DNA of 45,233 nucleotides from Bacillota bacterium (lineage in GTDB: Bacteria > Bacillota > Clostridia > Clostridiales > Caloramatoraceae). Shown one piece after another: positions 7,342-15,482 of this stretch. Each line of letters begins with the position of its first letter. The stretch's first letter is position 1. The position numbers and the translations under genes were made by a program. The stretch spans positions 1 to 45,233 of the forward strand of contig JAEZLD010000205.1 of NCBI GenBank assembly GCA_023415335.1. The letters are read 5' to 3'. The notes beneath the pieces are model-generated. The model saw only the letters and a list, made by a program, of their open reading frames with translations. It made no database searches and was not told the origin of the DNA.

Positions 7342-8064
7342 ATGGATAATTCAGCAAAATATGATTTAACCAATCCTTATGAAATAGCAAAATACATAAA
7401 GGAGGCGAAAAAAGCAACCCCAGTTAAGGCATATATAGAAGGAGATTTAAAGGGAGTTACCAGTCCTGGTATAGAAATATTTGGGGACAATCTCTTTTAT
7501 GTTGCCTTTGGCGAAAGTGCCCCTTTAGAGAACATGCTGAAGGAAAACAGCAGTCGTATTAAAAAGTTTAAAATAGAATGGGACCGACGCAACTCTGCCA
7601 TACCAATGATGGATATAAGAGATGTGGATGCCCGAATTGAACCAGGTGCCATAATACGTGAAGGTGTAAGCATCGGGAAGGGCGCCGTAATAATGATGGG
7701 TGCTGTAATCAATATAGGTGCGGAAATAGGCGAAGGCACCATGATAGACATGAACGCAGTAATAGGTGCCCGTGGGAGGATAGGTAAGAATTCTCATGTA
7801 GGGGCAGGTGCAGTAATTGCTGGAGTTCTTGAACCGCCCAGCAAGGAGCCAGTTATAGTAGGGGATAACGTGCTTATAGGAGCCAATGCAGTTATACTTG
7901 AGGGAGTAAAGATTGGTGAAGGCTCGGTAGTAGCCGCAGGTGCAGTGGTTGTATCTGATGTTGAACCAGGAGTAGTGGTTGCAGGAACCCCTGCTAAGAT
8001 AATAAAAAGAGTTGATGATAAAACAAAGGATAAGACCCAGCTGCTTGAAGATTTAAGAAAATAG
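7342..8064 (+). CDS. dapH: Tetrahydrodipicolinate N-acetyltransferase
   Basis: Transfers acetyl from acetyl-CoA to tetrahydrodipicolinate, the step that defines the acetylase branch of diaminopimelate synthesis. 240 residues. An N-terminal alpha/beta cap (about 1-90) is followed by a left-handed beta helix of hexapeptide repeats such as IREGVS IGKGAV IMMGAV, and then VAGTPAKIIKRVD, typical of these acetyltransferases. The start is the ATG at 7342 with AGGAG eight bases upstream; a GTG nine bases earlier is less likely. No deacetylase gene follows, so the last step must be encoded elsewhere. Confidence 0.95.
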   Translation: MDNSAKYDLTNPYEIAKYIKEAKKATPVKAYIEGDLKGVTSPGIEIFGDNLFYVAFGESAPLENMLKENSSRIKKFKIEWDRRNSAIPMMDIRDVDARIEPGAIIREGVSIGKGAVIMMGAVINIGAEIGEGTMIDMNAVIGARGRIGKNSHVGAGAVIAGVLEPPSKEPVIVGDNVLIGANAVILEGVKIGEGSVVAAGAVVVSDVEPGVVVAGTPAKIIKRVDDKTKDKTQLLEDLRK

Positions 8065-8075
8065 TCCATATTTAA

Positions 8076-8112
8076 AATAAATTGTGCAGTTCAATGAACT
8101 ACACAATTTATT
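8076..8112 (+). terminator. Terminator between dapH and the SSB-like gene
   Basis: A long AT-rich hairpin: AAATTGTGCAGTTCA pairs with TGAACTACACAATTT, followed by ATTTAT. It lies between two converging genes and can serve both strands. Confidence 0.65.
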
Positions 8113-8152
8113 TATAAGAAAACACTTTAATAAATAAAACTAAGCTCTGCCT

Positions 8153-8782
8153 TTACTCCTCTTCCTCAACACTTTCCATCTTGGATATTGAAACCTCAAA
8201 GGCAGTTTTCTTTATTACATTGTTTTCACCAAGTTTTTTTTCATATTCCCTGCTCTGAACCCTTCCCCAAAGCTTTACATGAGAGCCAATTTCAAGAGTG
8301 TTTGAATACTTCGCATTCCTGCCCCATGCTATTGCTGGAATATAGTCTGATTTGTTATAGGACCTGTTTACAGCAATAAGAAGGTCAGTTATTTCCCTTC
8401 CAAAGGGTGTTGTCCTGTATATAGGGGACTTACAAACATAGCCATCAAGGAAAATCTGATTGGGGCTCTTTGAAACCTCTTCAATCTCCTTTATTTCCCT
8501 GACAAACACGGTAAGTATAAGTCTGTTGCCTCCATCAACATATTTATTATAAGATCTAAGCTGTCCTTCAACCTTGACAAGCTTGCCTAAAGTCATATCC
8601 ATGGAGGCAATAAGCCTCTCAGATACAGTTACAGGCAGATAGTCCGCAATCTCACTTAGCCTTGGAACCTCAATCTTCATGCTGTAGAAGCCTTCCCCAT
8701 ACATTTCATGGCTGAATTCCAGTTCTGAGGCAATTTTCCCCTCAATATAAACCTTGTTTGTGGCTAACAGGCTGTCAGTCAT
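8153..8782 (-). CDS. Single-stranded DNA-binding (OB-fold) family protein with two SSB-like halves
   Basis: A 209-residue protein. The C-terminal half resembles the SSB fold: FLDGYVCKSPIYRTTPFGREITDLLIAVNRS...YIPAIAWGRNAKYSNTLEIGSHVKLWGRVQSREY, with the typical strand order and a Trp in AWGR. The N-terminal half begins with NKVYIEGKIA and may be a second, more diverged OB fold. It ends in an acidic tail (ESVEEEE) but lacks the DDIPF-type tip of a housekeeping SSB. It is therefore probably an accessory SSB paralogue; the partner is unknown. It converges with dapH. Confidence 0.75.
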   Translation of the reverse strand: MTDSLLATNKVYIEGKIASELEFSHEMYGEGFYSMKIEVPRLSEIADYLPVTVSERLIASMDMTLGKLVKVEGQLRSYNKYVDGGNRLILTVFVREIKEIEEVSKSPNQIFLDGYVCKSPIYRTTPFGREITDLLIAVNRSYNKSDYIPAIAWGRNAKYSNTLEIGSHVKLWGRVQSREYEKKLGENNVIKKTAFEVSISKMESVEEEE

Positions 8783-8889
8783 TTCCCATCCCTCTCCCTT
8801 CGTACCTTAAGTATTATAATAATATTTCATAATAAAGGATATTAAGGAGAGTGTAATAATATTACCAAATTTATACCTATGCTAAATAT

Positions 8890-9441
8890 TTATATTTTAA
8901 ATCCAAGTATAATGGCACAGGTGTATGCAGCAAGACAGCTATATATATCACATGTCTCATGTGAAAATCTTATAGGGGTTTCAAAGGGCTGTATTATTAC
9001 CTTCTCCATTGATGGCAATGCTCTTTGGAGGTAATAGCTGAAGCTTAGTCCCTGTATGTCATCTATGCTTGAAGCAGTAACTGTTGCCTTGTTATTTAGC
9101 CCATATGAAACTGCATATATCTCTCTGCATTTTAAATCTATCCTATCCAGGAAATCAGAATTAAGTATTATATATCCCCCAGGCTTTATATTGCCAGTAA
9201 CACTTTGAAGATTTCTACACTCAGATGAAACCTGTACTAAAATATCAAGATATGATTCTTCATATACACTCCTACGTGAAGAAAGTTGTATTATTTCATA
9301 TTCGTCACCCTTATTAAATTCAGGTTTTTCTTCCCACACATCATGTAAGTAGACCTTCCGGCCATTATTACATATAATGTTTTTAATAAGCGTTCCAGTT
9401 TTACCATTATCTCCATCTCCATACATTCCAATCCTTGTCAT
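8890..9441 (-). CDS. Small Mur-ligase-like protein of unknown role
   Basis: 183 residues. The N-terminus has a P-loop-like GDGDNGKTGT (8-17), close to the GTNGKT loop of Mur ligases. Further on, NIKPGGYIILNSDFLDRI followed by YAVSYGLNNKATVTASSID and a C-terminal ETCDIYSCLAAYTCAIILG recall the middle domain of MurE/MurC-type enzymes (NADD, ITFG, and N..A/LAA motifs). It is far shorter than a real Mur ligase (about 450) and has no C-terminal domain. The start is the ATG at 9441 after GGGGTGA; a GTG nine bases upstream is part of that ribosome site. Enzyme activity is doubtful. Confidence 0.6.
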   Translation of the reverse strand: MTRIGMYGDGDNGKTGTLIKNIICNNGRKVYLHDVWEEKPEFNKGDEYEIIQLSSRRSVYEESYLDILVQVSSECRNLQSVTGNIKPGGYIILNSDFLDRIDLKCREIYAVSYGLNNKATVTASSIDDIQGLSFSYYLQRALPSMEKVIIQPFETPIRFSHETCDIYSCLAAYTCAIILGFKI

Positions 9442-9652
9442 ATAGGTCACCCCACAGATTTGTTGGTAAATGGGTATATAATATTATTAGTTAGAATACT
9501 TCTATATTGCACATATGAGGTTATTTTATTCTTATGTGTACATGGTCTTTTGTTAACATAATTACCATGAAGTTACTATGATATTTCCCCAAATTATGAG
9601 CAAATTATAAATAAGTAGTACCTACTACATACTAATCAAGGAGGAATAAAAC

Positions 9653-9895
9653 ATGGCAGCAGGTCAAAGCGGTTCAGGAAGAACACAGCTTGTTCCAGAT
9701 GCACATATGATGCTGGACAATATGAAATATGAAATAGCAGGAGAATTCGGCATTCCAGTTTATCAGGGATCCGAGGACTATTGGGGAGGCATATCCTCCA
9801 GAGATTGCGGCAGAGTTGGCGGCTCAATGACAAAGCGCCTGGTGGCAATGGCTGAAAAGGAAATGACTCAAGGAAAAATACCTGACAAAATATAG
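9653..9895 (+). CDS. Major alpha/beta-type small acid-soluble spore protein
   Basis: An 80-residue DNA-coating spore protein. It has both family blocks: MKYEIAGEFGI, which contains the GPR protease recognition region, and GGISSRDCGRVGGSMTKRLVAMAEKEM. In the spore these proteins bind DNA and protect it from UV and heat, and are degraded at germination to supply amino acids. AAGGAGG stands nine bases before the ATG. A single-gene unit with its own terminator. It directly supports an endospore-forming host. Confidence 0.95.
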   Translation: MAAGQSGSGRTQLVPDAHMMLDNMKYEIAGEFGIPVYQGSEDYWGGISSRDCGRVGGSMTKRLVAMAEKEMTQGKIPDKI

Positions 9896-9912
9896 AATAA
9901 ATCAAACAAGGA

Positions 9913-9938
9913 GAAAGCGTGCATAAAGCACGCTTTTT
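9913..9938 (+). terminator. Terminator after the SASP gene
   Basis: The stem AAAGCGTGC/GCACGCTTT with a 5-base loop is followed by TTCCTT, 18 bases after the stop codon. Confidence 0.8.
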
Positions 9939-9940
9939 CC

Positions 9941-9970
9941 TTGGACATTTTTATATATTATTGCTATAAT
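9941..9970 (+). promoter_or_regulatory. Likely promoter of the DUF4364 gene
   Basis: TTGGAC (9941-9946), an 18-base spacer and a perfect TATAAT (9965-9970), just after the SASP terminator. Confidence 0.6.
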
Positions 9971-10008
9971 AAAAAAAGCTACCATATTTGATTAAGGAGT
10001 TAATTTTG

Positions 10009-10539
10009 ATGTTTCAGGATACCTCAGAGCTTGCAGATAATAAGCTTCTCCTATTATATATACTTGACAGCATTGATATGCCTGTTACCAATTCACATAT
10101 AACACAGATTGTTTTAGAGAACAATCTTATAAATTACTTTGCCCTGCAGCAGTATTTATCCGAACTTGCTTCGAGCGGGTTTATCAGTGATTCTATTGAG
10201 GGTTCTAAGCATTCGCTTAAAATAACTAAATCAGGTAAGGAAACCCTTGAGTTTTTTCAGGGCAGGATTTCCCAGTCTAAAAGGGACACTGTAGACAGCT
10301 ATCTTGAAATAAACCTTCCTGAAATAAGAAATGAGCTGGAAATCACAGCTGAATATGAACCCACAAAGGATAACAGCTTCATGGTAAGCCTCAGGCTTGC
10401 CGGAAAAAAAGGACCTCTTATTGATATAAAGGTGCCTGCCAGAACAAACGCAGAGGCAAAGTCCATGTGCAGCCAGTGGAAGGAAAACTCCCGTGAGCTT
10501 TACTATAGCATTACGGAGCTTCTTAAATCCAAACGCTGA
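10009..10539 (+). CDS. DUF4364 family protein
   Basis: A 176-residue protein of a family widespread in Clostridia. The first 70 residues look like a winged helix: KLLLLYILDSIDMPVTNS, then a helix LQQYLSELASSGFI and the wing-like KHSLKITKSGKETLEFF. The C-terminal half is a mixed alpha/beta domain. This suggests a PadR-like DNA-binding regulator, but the function is unproven. The start is the ATG at 10009, nine bases after AAGGAG; a TTG at 9988 would include the ribosome site. Confidence 0.82.
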   Translation: MFQDTSELADNKLLLLYILDSIDMPVTNSHITQIVLENNLINYFALQQYLSELASSGFISDSIEGSKHSLKITKSGKETLEFFQGRISQSKRDTVDSYLEINLPEIRNELEITAEYEPTKDNSFMVSLRLAGKKGPLIDIKVPARTNAEAKSMCSQWKENSRELYYSITELLKSKR

Positions 10540-10583
10540 TTCTTTAAACCTAATTCCAAATAATATATTTTAGATAAAATTCA

Positions 10584-10621
10584 AACCTGATGCATACTTC
10601 AAAGTGTACACCAGGTTTTTT
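10584..10621 (+). terminator. Terminator after the DUF4364 gene
   Basis: ACCTGATGCATACTT pairs, with two mismatches, with AGTGTACACCAGGT around a short loop and is followed by TTTTTTC. It lies 45 bases after the stop and may also serve the opposing small gene. Confidence 0.75.
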
Positions 10622-10623
10622 CA

Positions 10624-10848
10624 TCAATTCTTAGGTCTTTGTTTTTTACTCTTCTTTTTATCAGAGTGCCCTCTCTCTTCTCTGCTATCTGTTAGGAATC
10701 GCATTCCCCAGCCCTTCAGGCTCCATACAATTCTATCCATATATGTGCCCTTAACATATCTGCCAATTCCACGGGATCCTCTTCCTGCCTTCATGAACAG
10801 GGCCTCTACCTCTGCTCTGAACCTATATCTGTTAAATTGTATTCTCAT
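10624..10848 (-). CDS. Small basic hypothetical protein
   Basis: A 74-residue, strongly basic protein with a Lys/Arg-rich tail (KKKSKKQRPKN). I do not recognise the family. In favour of a real gene: GGGGAGGG precedes its ATG at a workable distance, it fills the gap between folC and a terminator, and no other gene overlaps it. Against: no known motif. It may bind nucleic acid, judging only from its charge. Confidence 0.5.
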   Translation of the reverse strand: MRIQFNRYRFRAEVEALFMKAGRGSRGIGRYVKGTYMDRIVWSLKGWGMRFLTDSREERGHSDKKKSKKQRPKN

Positions 10849-10948
10849 AGCCTGACCCTCCCCAAAGAACGCCTTTACTATATCATATTAAGCCTATCTT
10901 AAAGGGTTACCAGGATTGTAAGGATGCTTTTTCATTTTAAGCTATTTA

Positions 10949-12247
10949 TCACTGTTTATGAAAAATACTATTCAGTACCGTTCGTGCCTCACCTATCATA
11001 TAAAGTGAACCGCAGAACAGTATACAATCATATTCCTTTGAGCTTCCAAGAGCAAGCTCTGCACCCTCCTTTATGGACTCTGCTGCCTTAGCATTTCCTC
11101 CATACTGTTCTATGGCATTTTTAAGCTCCTCTGCTGGAAGGGCTCTTGGGTTGGAAGGAGTGACCGAAATGAATTCCTTTGTTATTTTTACAAGCTCCTG
11201 TACCATATCATCATACTGCTTATCTTCCAATATTCCACACACAATAAGTATCCTACCATTAGGGAAATACTTTCTAATGGTAGCTGAGGTTGAGCGTATG
11301 CCTTCCACATTATGGCCTCCGTCTATTACAACGCAGGGTTCATGGTTTAGTACCTCAAACCTGCCAGGCCATCTGGCATTCCTTAAACCCTCATATATAG
11401 CCTTGTCATCAATAATACAGTCCAAATCCCTAAGTGCTTCTGCTGCCAAAACAGCAGTCATGGCGTTCCTGACCTGGAATTCTCCTACAAGGCTTATATG
11501 CATGTTTTCATATTTGTATGCTCCTGTAATATCAAAATCCATTCCATTAAGGCTGGAGGAGGTTATGTTGTACTTCAATCCATCCACCCTGTATACCTTT
11601 GAATTCTCCTCTGCAGCTCTCCTTAGAATTGCCTGCTCCGCCTCCTGTGCCTGAGGATACATTACAAGAGGCCTGTTTTTCTTTATTATCCCTGCCTTCT
11701 CAAAGGCTATCTGCCCTAATGTATCTCCTAGTATTTTCATATGGTCATAGCTTATAGTAGTTATTACAGAAAGCAATGGGTCCACAATATTGGTGGAGTC
11801 CATCCTTCCTCCCAGGCCTACCTCCAATACCACATAGTCAGTCCCTTTGTCTTTAAAGTATTTAAATGCCATTGCTGTGATTATCTCAAATTGAGTAGGA
11901 TTGCCTACGATTTCATCAGAAACATTGTCTATAACAGGAATTAGGTCAGTAACATATCTTGCTACATCTTCCTTAGATATCTCCTCATGGTTTATTTTTA
12001 TCCTCTCTGTAAACCTTTCAAGGTAGGGAGAGGTGTATATTCCTACTCTATATCCCTGAGCCATCAATATGGATGAAATAAACGTAGTTGTTGAACCCTT
12101 GCCATTGGTCCCCGCTACATGTATTACCTTAAGTTCTTTTTCAGGATTACCCATGCAGTCACAAAGCTTTTGTATTCTCTGAAGCCCCAGCTTCATTCCG
12201 AATTTGCCTGTTTCCTCTATGTACCTCATAGCCTCATCATAATTCAT
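10949..12247 (-). CDS. folC: Bifunctional folylpolyglutamate / dihydrofolate synthase
   Basis: Adds glutamate to folates and, in many bacteria, to dihydropteroate. 432 residues, normal length. The ATP loop is VAGTNGKGSTTT (44-55). Family motifs follow: YTSPYLERFTERI, VLEVGLGGRMDSTN and, later, WPGRFEVL and VIDGGHNVEGI. The start is the ATG at 12247 after AAAGGGG. It follows valS with a 73-base gap on the same strand, a common order in Firmicutes, so it is probably read from the valS T-box transcript. Confidence 0.95.
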   Translation of the reverse strand: MNYDEAMRYIEETGKFGMKLGLQRIQKLCDCMGNPEKELKVIHVAGTNGKGSTTTFISSILMAQGYRVGIYTSPYLERFTERIKINHEEISKEDVARYVTDLIPVIDNVSDEIVGNPTQFEIITAMAFKYFKDKGTDYVVLEVGLGGRMDSTNIVDPLLSVITTISYDHMKILGDTLGQIAFEKAGIIKKNRPLVMYPQAQEAEQAILRRAAEENSKVYRVDGLKYNITSSSLNGMDFDITGAYKYENMHISLVGEFQVRNAMTAVLAAEALRDLDCIIDDKAIYEGLRNARWPGRFEVLNHEPCVVIDGGHNVEGIRSTSATIRKYFPNGRILIVCGILEDKQYDDMVQELVKITKEFISVTPSNPRALPAEELKNAIEQYGGNAKAAESIKEGAELALGSSKEYDCILFCGSLYMIGEARTVLNSIFHKQ

Positions 12248-12320
12248 GTTATCAACCCCTTTAACATCAATAGGGCTGCACAGAGCCTTACCAAACTCTG
12301 TGTCAGCCCAAACAGTGCAG

Positions 12321-14972
12321 CTATTTCATTGTATTTATTCTTTCAATTACCTTATAGAGCATCTCCTGATATTTGTTCTGCTTTTCCTTTTCCTCATTAA
12401 CCACGCTCTCAGGAGCCTTGCTTATGAAGCCTTGATTGGACAGCTTTTTAGCAACCCTTTCAACCTCCTTCTCCAGCCTTTCCTTTTCTTTATTGAGTCT
12501 TTCAAGCTCCTTGGCTCTATCAATAAGGTCATCAAGAGGCATGAATATTTCTCCTCCAGGTATTACTGAAGAAACTGCATCCTTTGATATATCCTCTCTT
12601 CTAGGGAACACAACCTCCGATGCTGATGCCAGCTTTTCAAGGTATACTGCTCCGTCCTCAAATGCAGCCCTGGCAGATTCTGTAGAAGGAACAATCATTA
12701 TTTTTGCCTTTCTGGAATTAGGCACGTTCATCTCTGTTCTTATATTCCTTATGGATCTGATGGCATCGATTATAATCTGCAGCTCATTCTCATCCTTTCC
12801 AAACACCCTGTTCTGATTGTATTCAGGCCATTTAGACTGGGCAATGAACCCATCTCCTTCATTTATATGGCTGTATATCTCCTCTGTAATAAATGGCATT
12901 ATTGGGTGGAGAAGCTTAAGGCTGTCTTCCAGTACCTCCAGAAGGGTTGCCTGGGCTGCTGCCCTATCTCCCTCATTGTCACCATAAAGCCTTGGCTTAA
13001 CAAGCTCGATATACCAGTCACAAAGCTCTGACCAAACGAAGTCATACATCTTCTGCAGAGCTATTCCAATTTCAAACCTATCCAGGTTATCGGTAACCTC
13101 TCCTATAACACTGTTTATTCTGCTGAGTATCCATCTGTCTGCGGAGTTTCTAAGTCCATCCAGCTGGTTCTTGTATTTATCTATAAGAGCAGTATCAAGA
13201 TTCATCAGCACAAACCTTGAAGCATTCCAAAGCTTGTTGGCAAAGTTTCTTGATGCCTCAACCCTCTCCATATAGAACCTCATATCGTTTCCTGGTGAGT
13301 TTCCTGTAGCCAGAGTAAACCTTAGTGCATCTGCCCCATACTGGTCAATTATCTCAAGTGGGTCAATACCATTATCAAGTGACTTAGACATCTTCCTTCC
13401 CTGGGAATCCCTAACAAGTCCATGTACAAATACATACTTAAATGGAATCTCCTGCATCTGCTCTACACCTGAGAAAATCATCCTTGCAATCCAGAAGAAT
13501 ATTATATCATAGCCAGTTACGAGTACATCGGTTGGATAGAAATACTTCAAGTCCTCTGTATTGTCCGGCCAGCCTAATGTTGAGAATGGCCAAAGAGCTG
13601 AGCTGAACCAGGTGTCCAGTACGCTTTCATCCTGCTTAAATCTGTCAACGCCACACTTAGGACACTTATCTGGTGCTTCAGTCTGAACAATTATCTCTCC
13701 ACAGTCCTGGCAGTACCATACAGGAATTCTGTGACCCCACCAAAGCTGCCTGGATATGCACCAGTCCTGTATATTTTCCATCCAATTGTAGTATACCTTG
13801 GCAAACCTCTCAGGAACAAACTTTACCTTTCCCTCACGAACAACATCTATTGCAGGCTCTGCCAAAGGCTTCATACTCACAAACCACTGCTTGGATAAGA
13901 GCGGTTCAACAACAGTTCCGCACCTGTCATGGCAGCCTACGTTGTGGGTATGCTCCTGTATCTTTATCAGATATCCCTGCTCCTTAAGATCATTAACTAC
14001 TGCCTCTCTGGCCTCATATCTGTCCATACCCTTGTACTTTCCAGCCAGGTCAGTCATTCTTCCATCCTCACCTATTACAACTATCTGTGGCAGGCCATGT
14101 CGCTTTCCAACCTCAAAGTCATTAGGGTCATGGGCAGGAGTAATTTTTACCGCTCCAGTACCAAATTCCATGTCAACATAATCATCTGCTACTATAGGAA
14201 TCTCCTTTCCTACAAGAGGAAGTATAAGGGTTTTGCCTATCATGTCTGCATATCTTTCATCATTGGGGTTAACTGCAACTGCAGTATCTCCCAGCATGGT
14301 TTCAGGCCTTGTGGTCGCAATTATTACATACTCATCGCTATCCTTAACAGGATACTTAACATGCCAGAAGTTTCCCGTCATCTCCTTGTATTCTATCTCA
14401 GCATCAGAAATGGCTGTCTGGCATCTGGGGCACCAGTTTATTATCCTGTGTCCCTGATAAATTAATCCTTTCTTATAGAGCCTTACAAATACCTCTCTTA
14501 CAGCCTTGTTTAGCTTCTCGTCCATTGTAAAGCTTTCCCTGCTCCAGTCACAGGAGGCCCCCATCTTCTCAAGCTGTCCCTTTATCCTTGCCCTATATTC
14601 ACCAGTCCAGTCCCAAACTGCATCAAGAAACTTTTCCCTGCCTATCTCTTTTTTCTTTATTCCCTTCTCCAGCAGGGACTTCTCTACCCTTACCTCAGTT
14701 GCTATGCTTGCATGGTCCTCCCCTGGAAGCCATAGGGCTGAATAGCCCTGCATCCTCTTCCATCTTATAAGTATATCCTGAAGGGTACTGTCTAGCGCAT
14801 GCCCCATATGAAGCTGTCCGGTTATGTTTGGCGGCGGCATTACAATTGTGTACGGCTTCTTGTCAGGGTCTCTGTCCGGGGTAAAGCATCCCCCATCTAA
14901 CCACTGCTTATATATTCTTTCTTCAAATTCCTTAGGATCATAGTTTTTGGATATGTTTTTACTTTCCTCCAT
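12321..14972 (-). CDS. valS: Valyl-tRNA synthetase
   Basis: Charges tRNA-Val in the cytosol. 883 residues. The class I signature HMGH is at 55-58 (within PPPNITGQLHMGHA) and the KMSKS loop lies in GRKMSKSLDNG. An editing (CP1) domain with TTRPETMLGDTAV lies between them. The last 70 residues are the Lys/Glu-rich coiled coil typical of ValRS. The start is the ATG at 14972 with GGGAGGAG upstream; an in-frame ATG 27 bases earlier would include the ribosome site. It is controlled by the T-box at 15182-15428. Confidence 0.97.
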   Translation of the reverse strand: MEESKNISKNYDPKEFEERIYKQWLDGGCFTPDRDPDKKPYTIVMPPPNITGQLHMGHALDSTLQDILIRWKRMQGYSALWLPGEDHASIATEVRVEKSLLEKGIKKKEIGREKFLDAVWDWTGEYRARIKGQLEKMGASCDWSRESFTMDEKLNKAVREVFVRLYKKGLIYQGHRIINWCPRCQTAISDAEIEYKEMTGNFWHVKYPVKDSDEYVIIATTRPETMLGDTAVAVNPNDERYADMIGKTLILPLVGKEIPIVADDYVDMEFGTGAVKITPAHDPNDFEVGKRHGLPQIVVIGEDGRMTDLAGKYKGMDRYEAREAVVNDLKEQGYLIKIQEHTHNVGCHDRCGTVVEPLLSKQWFVSMKPLAEPAIDVVREGKVKFVPERFAKVYYNWMENIQDWCISRQLWWGHRIPVWYCQDCGEIIVQTEAPDKCPKCGVDRFKQDESVLDTWFSSALWPFSTLGWPDNTEDLKYFYPTDVLVTGYDIIFFWIARMIFSGVEQMQEIPFKYVFVHGLVRDSQGRKMSKSLDNGIDPLEIIDQYGADALRFTLATGNSPGNDMRFYMERVEASRNFANKLWNASRFVLMNLDTALIDKYKNQLDGLRNSADRWILSRINSVIGEVTDNLDRFEIGIALQKMYDFVWSELCDWYIELVKPRLYGDNEGDRAAAQATLLEVLEDSLKLLHPIMPFITEEIYSHINEGDGFIAQSKWPEYNQNRVFGKDENELQIIIDAIRSIRNIRTEMNVPNSRKAKIMIVPSTESARAAFEDGAVYLEKLASASEVVFPRREDISKDAVSSVIPGGEIFMPLDDLIDRAKELERLNKEKERLEKEVERVAKKLSNQGFISKAPESVVNEEKEKQNKYQEMLYKVIERINTMK

Positions 14973-14985
14973 TTTTTCTCCTCCC

Positions 14986-15168
14986 TTAAAATACTCCAAA
15001 TATCTTCAAACAACCAACAGCTCCAACTGACAATCCTGCCAGCTTGACAGCAAGTATTATGGAATCACTTTTATTGGCTCTTATGAAATTCAATATTCTC
15101 TCTGCCCCATACACTAACAGACAACCTGCTAAAATAAGCAATATACCCAGCAAATCTACCTTTTCCAT
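14986..15168 (-). CDS. 60-residue two-helix membrane protein between the valine T-box and valS
   Basis: Begins MEKVDLLG with a perfect GGAGGTGA before the ATG at 15168. Two hydrophobic helices are visible, at about residues 6-22 and 36-58, joined by a short basic loop (RILNFIRANKSD). I do not recognise the family. It is the first gene after the T-box terminator and ends 13 bases before the valS start, so it should be induced together with valS when valine-tRNA is uncharged. The strong ribosome site and tight fit argue for a real gene. Confidence 0.65.
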   Translation of the reverse strand: MEKVDLLGILLILAGCLLVYGAERILNFIRANKSDSIILAVKLAGLSVGAVGCLKIFGVF

Positions 15169-15181
15169 AGTCACCTCCAAT

Positions 15182-15428
15182 AAAAAAATCCTTCACCCAT
15201 AAAAGGGCGAAGGACCGCGTTACCACCTTTGTTTATCCTAAAGCATGCCTTAGGATACACTCAACTAAAATAACGGTTTCCCGTTCCGCCTTACTTACTT
15301 TCTGGCGGACAGCTCCAAAGCTACCTTCAATGCCATACCTCTTAAGAAACCTTTCAGCCCACGAGTTTCCCTCTCTGCATGTTTCTGGCATTTACTCCTC
15401 TTTTTCATTGCCTTTAATTACTATTTCT
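15182..15428 (-). ncRNA. Valine T-box leader
   Basis: A tRNA-sensing leader that lets transcription reach valS when tRNA-Val is uncharged. On the minus strand it has an AGTAA loop-E element near 15390, a specifier side reading GAAGGTAGC (near 15325) that offers the Val codon GUA followed by a purine, and the T-box core AGGTGGTAACGCGG (15226-15213). The core overlaps the 5' side of a terminator. The UGGU in the core pairs with the ACCA end of tRNA-Val. The specifier and the acceptor bases both match the tRNA-Val(UAC) encoded at 524-599. Confidence 0.92.
15183..15213 (-). terminator. T-box terminator
   Basis: The stem GTCCTTCGCCC pairs with GGGTGAAGGAT and is followed by a run of seven T (minus strand), 15 bases before the 60-residue ORF. 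It is the off-state hairpin of the valine T-box. Confidence 0.88.
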
Positions 15429-15434
15429 CTACAT

Positions 15435-15462
15435 TTTATAACATATAGATCCTCTTTGTCAA
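15435..15462 (-). promoter_or_regulatory. Promoter of the valS T-box operon
   Basis: A perfect TTGACA (15462-15457), a 16-base spacer and TATAAA (15440-15435) on the minus strand. Predicted transcription start is about 15428. Confidence 0.7.
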
Positions 15463-15482
15463 CCATCAACTTTCATATGCCC

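Noticed and set aside
9628..9634. CATACTA, a sigma-G-like -10 box before the major SASP gene
   Set aside because: It is only three bases from the ribosome site, so a transcript from it would lose that site; no fitting -35 was found.
11073..11654. 193-codon open frame opposite folC
   Set aside because: It is antisense to a well-supported folC with no ribosome site and a Ser/Pro-rich shadow composition.
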